Shown here: one piece after another, positions 63,236-64,000 of the stretch
Position numbering within the stretch: position 1 is the first letter of the stretch
Layout of the letters: every line of letters starts with the position of its first letter
NCBI RefSeq assembly: GCF_900142935.1
Contig: NZ_FSRS01000001.1
Location: 1,808,001 to 1,872,000 of the forward strand
Source of the DNA: Rhodovulum sp. ES.010
Lineage (GTDB): Bacteria; Pseudomonadota; Alphaproteobacteria; Rhodobacterales; Rhodobacteraceae
Direction: 5' to 3'
DNA length: 64,000 bases
Program-made: the position numbers and the translations under genes
The notes under the pieces: generated by a model
Told to the model about the DNA's origin: nothing
Seen by the model: the letters and a program-made list of their open reading frames with translations, nothing else
Database searches by the model: none

Positions 63236-64000
63236 GGTCCCCTGCAAACCATAGCAAGACTGGTTGAAAACCATGTCGCATGCCGCCATCGCCAGTTTGC
63301 CCACGGTGCCCCTTGCGCTGATAATGGTTGTGCCTCTGGAGATCATTTTCGCTGAGCAACCATCAAAGCCAGCAGCGGTGATCTTCTTTTCGGTATCAAG
63401 AACGAAGACTGCTCCGGTTTCGGGCGCATCGACGACCGAATACCAAGGAACTTCGCCTCCCCAGTATTCCGGCACACCTGTCTTGGGGGTGCCACCGCTG
63501 ATTATCGCGACCTGATCGGAGAATGGCCGACGTTCCCACCCCTTCGGCAGGCCGTCGGGGCCGAAGCTGTCGGGGAAGAGGGCGGCGGTGGTGGGGTCCA
63601 TGTGGGCGGGGGGCTGGCCGAGGGCGCGGGCTTGGACGGGGTCGAAATCCACGAACCAGGACCGATAGAGCGCCCGCGCCATCTCCTCCAACGTCGCGCT
63701 CATCCGGCGGTTCAACTCGATCTTGTCGTCGAGGGACTGCAGGATGTCCGCGATGCGTTTCTGCTCCGCAATCGGCGGCAGGCAGATGTGAAACGCCTTC
63801 AGTTCCGGGTAGTAGATTGTCTGGTGGGTCGACCCATAGGAGAAGCGAGAGAACGAGTCCCGCTCTGCAAGCAACGCAAACTTCAGGAACCTGTAATCGA
63901 GGTTCTCAGAGCACACCCAGTTGGCAAAATCCTGACTGGTTGCCATCGGTCTACCCATGACAATCACATAGCCGACAGACGCGGTTCTGGATAGGCAAAC
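63233..64000 (-). pseudogene. hsdS: Type I restriction specificity subunit HsdS, truncated by the IS and by the window edge
   Basis: The minus strand from the right edge reads RTASVGYVIVMGRPMATSQD, then the end of the first target-recognition domain and the conserved spacer helix LPPIAEQKRIADILQSLDDK. The second recognition domain follows, starting LPKGWERRPFSDQVAIISGG, and ends at CYGLQGT. The stop codon TGA (63233-63235) is the first three bases of the IS, and the last part of domain 2 plus the second spacer helix are missing. The frame continues beyond 64000, so the listed ATG at 63967 is not the true start. Without its C-terminal half the protein would not give full sequence recognition. 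Confidence 0.9.

Overview
The window is 64 kb of GC-rich DNA with tightly packed genes. The gene set (a PpaA-like cobalamin-binding regulator, DUF3047 and DUF6880 families, a UbiG-type methyltransferase, RsgA, typical alphaproteobacterial type I restriction remnants) suggests an alphaproteobacterium, probably Rhodobacterales. That placement is an inference from family recognition, not from a marker gene. No rRNA or tRNA gene was seen. Much of the window reads as a genomic island built by several insertions.

Left part (1-5.2 kb): an IS5-type transposase running off the left edge interrupts hsdR, so only the HsdR C-terminus remains, followed by its usual YgjP-type metallopeptidase neighbour. 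Next come a MerR-methyltransferase fusion, a GNAT acetyltransferase and rsgA. From 5.8 to 23.6 kb lies a two-gene Tc toxin locus. The first gene is a fused TcB-TcC protein of 2591 residues whose C-terminal cargo looks like a RecB/Cas4-type PD-(D/E)XK nuclease. The second is a TcA subunit of 3334 residues.

Middle (24-49 kb): a Lon-like AAA+ ATPase is followed by tniQ and tnsC of a Tn7-like transposon (element 1, minus strand, 25.9-28.8 kb). Then come chromosomal-type or cargo genes (DUF3047, cobalamin-binding protein, UbiG-like and MddA-like methyltransferases, SOUL protein, YbaN) and a broken DUF6880 gene. A complete type I-E CRISPR-Cas system follows: cas3, then cas8e-cse2-cas7e-cas5e-cas6e-cas1-cas2. 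Its array has 44 regularly spaced repeats with 43 spacers of exactly 32 nt between them. After these the array holds a 535-bp block of apparently contiguous Mu-like phage DNA, one variant repeat, one spacer, and a truncated repeat that abuts a metallo-beta-lactamase-fold gene fragment.

Right part (49-64 kb): tnsA and tnsB of a Tn7-like element lie on the plus strand at 49.4-52.3 kb. They are the halves missing from element 1, so its two transcription units flank the CRISPR system in divergent orientation. A second, complete and diverged Tn7-like set (tnsA, tnsB, tnsC, tniQ, minus strand, 54.2-60.2 kb) follows, with two small accessory genes upstream of tnsA. Both tniQ genes are followed by a terminator and then clustered ATGGGC-type repeats that are candidate transposon ends. 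The window closes with an IS3-family element (61965-63235) that truncates a second type I restriction gene, hsdS. That gene runs off the right edge.

The points most worth following up are the giant phage spacer inside the I-E array, the split Tn7-like element surrounding a complete I-E system next to a second intact element, and the Tc toxin with a predicted nuclease tip.
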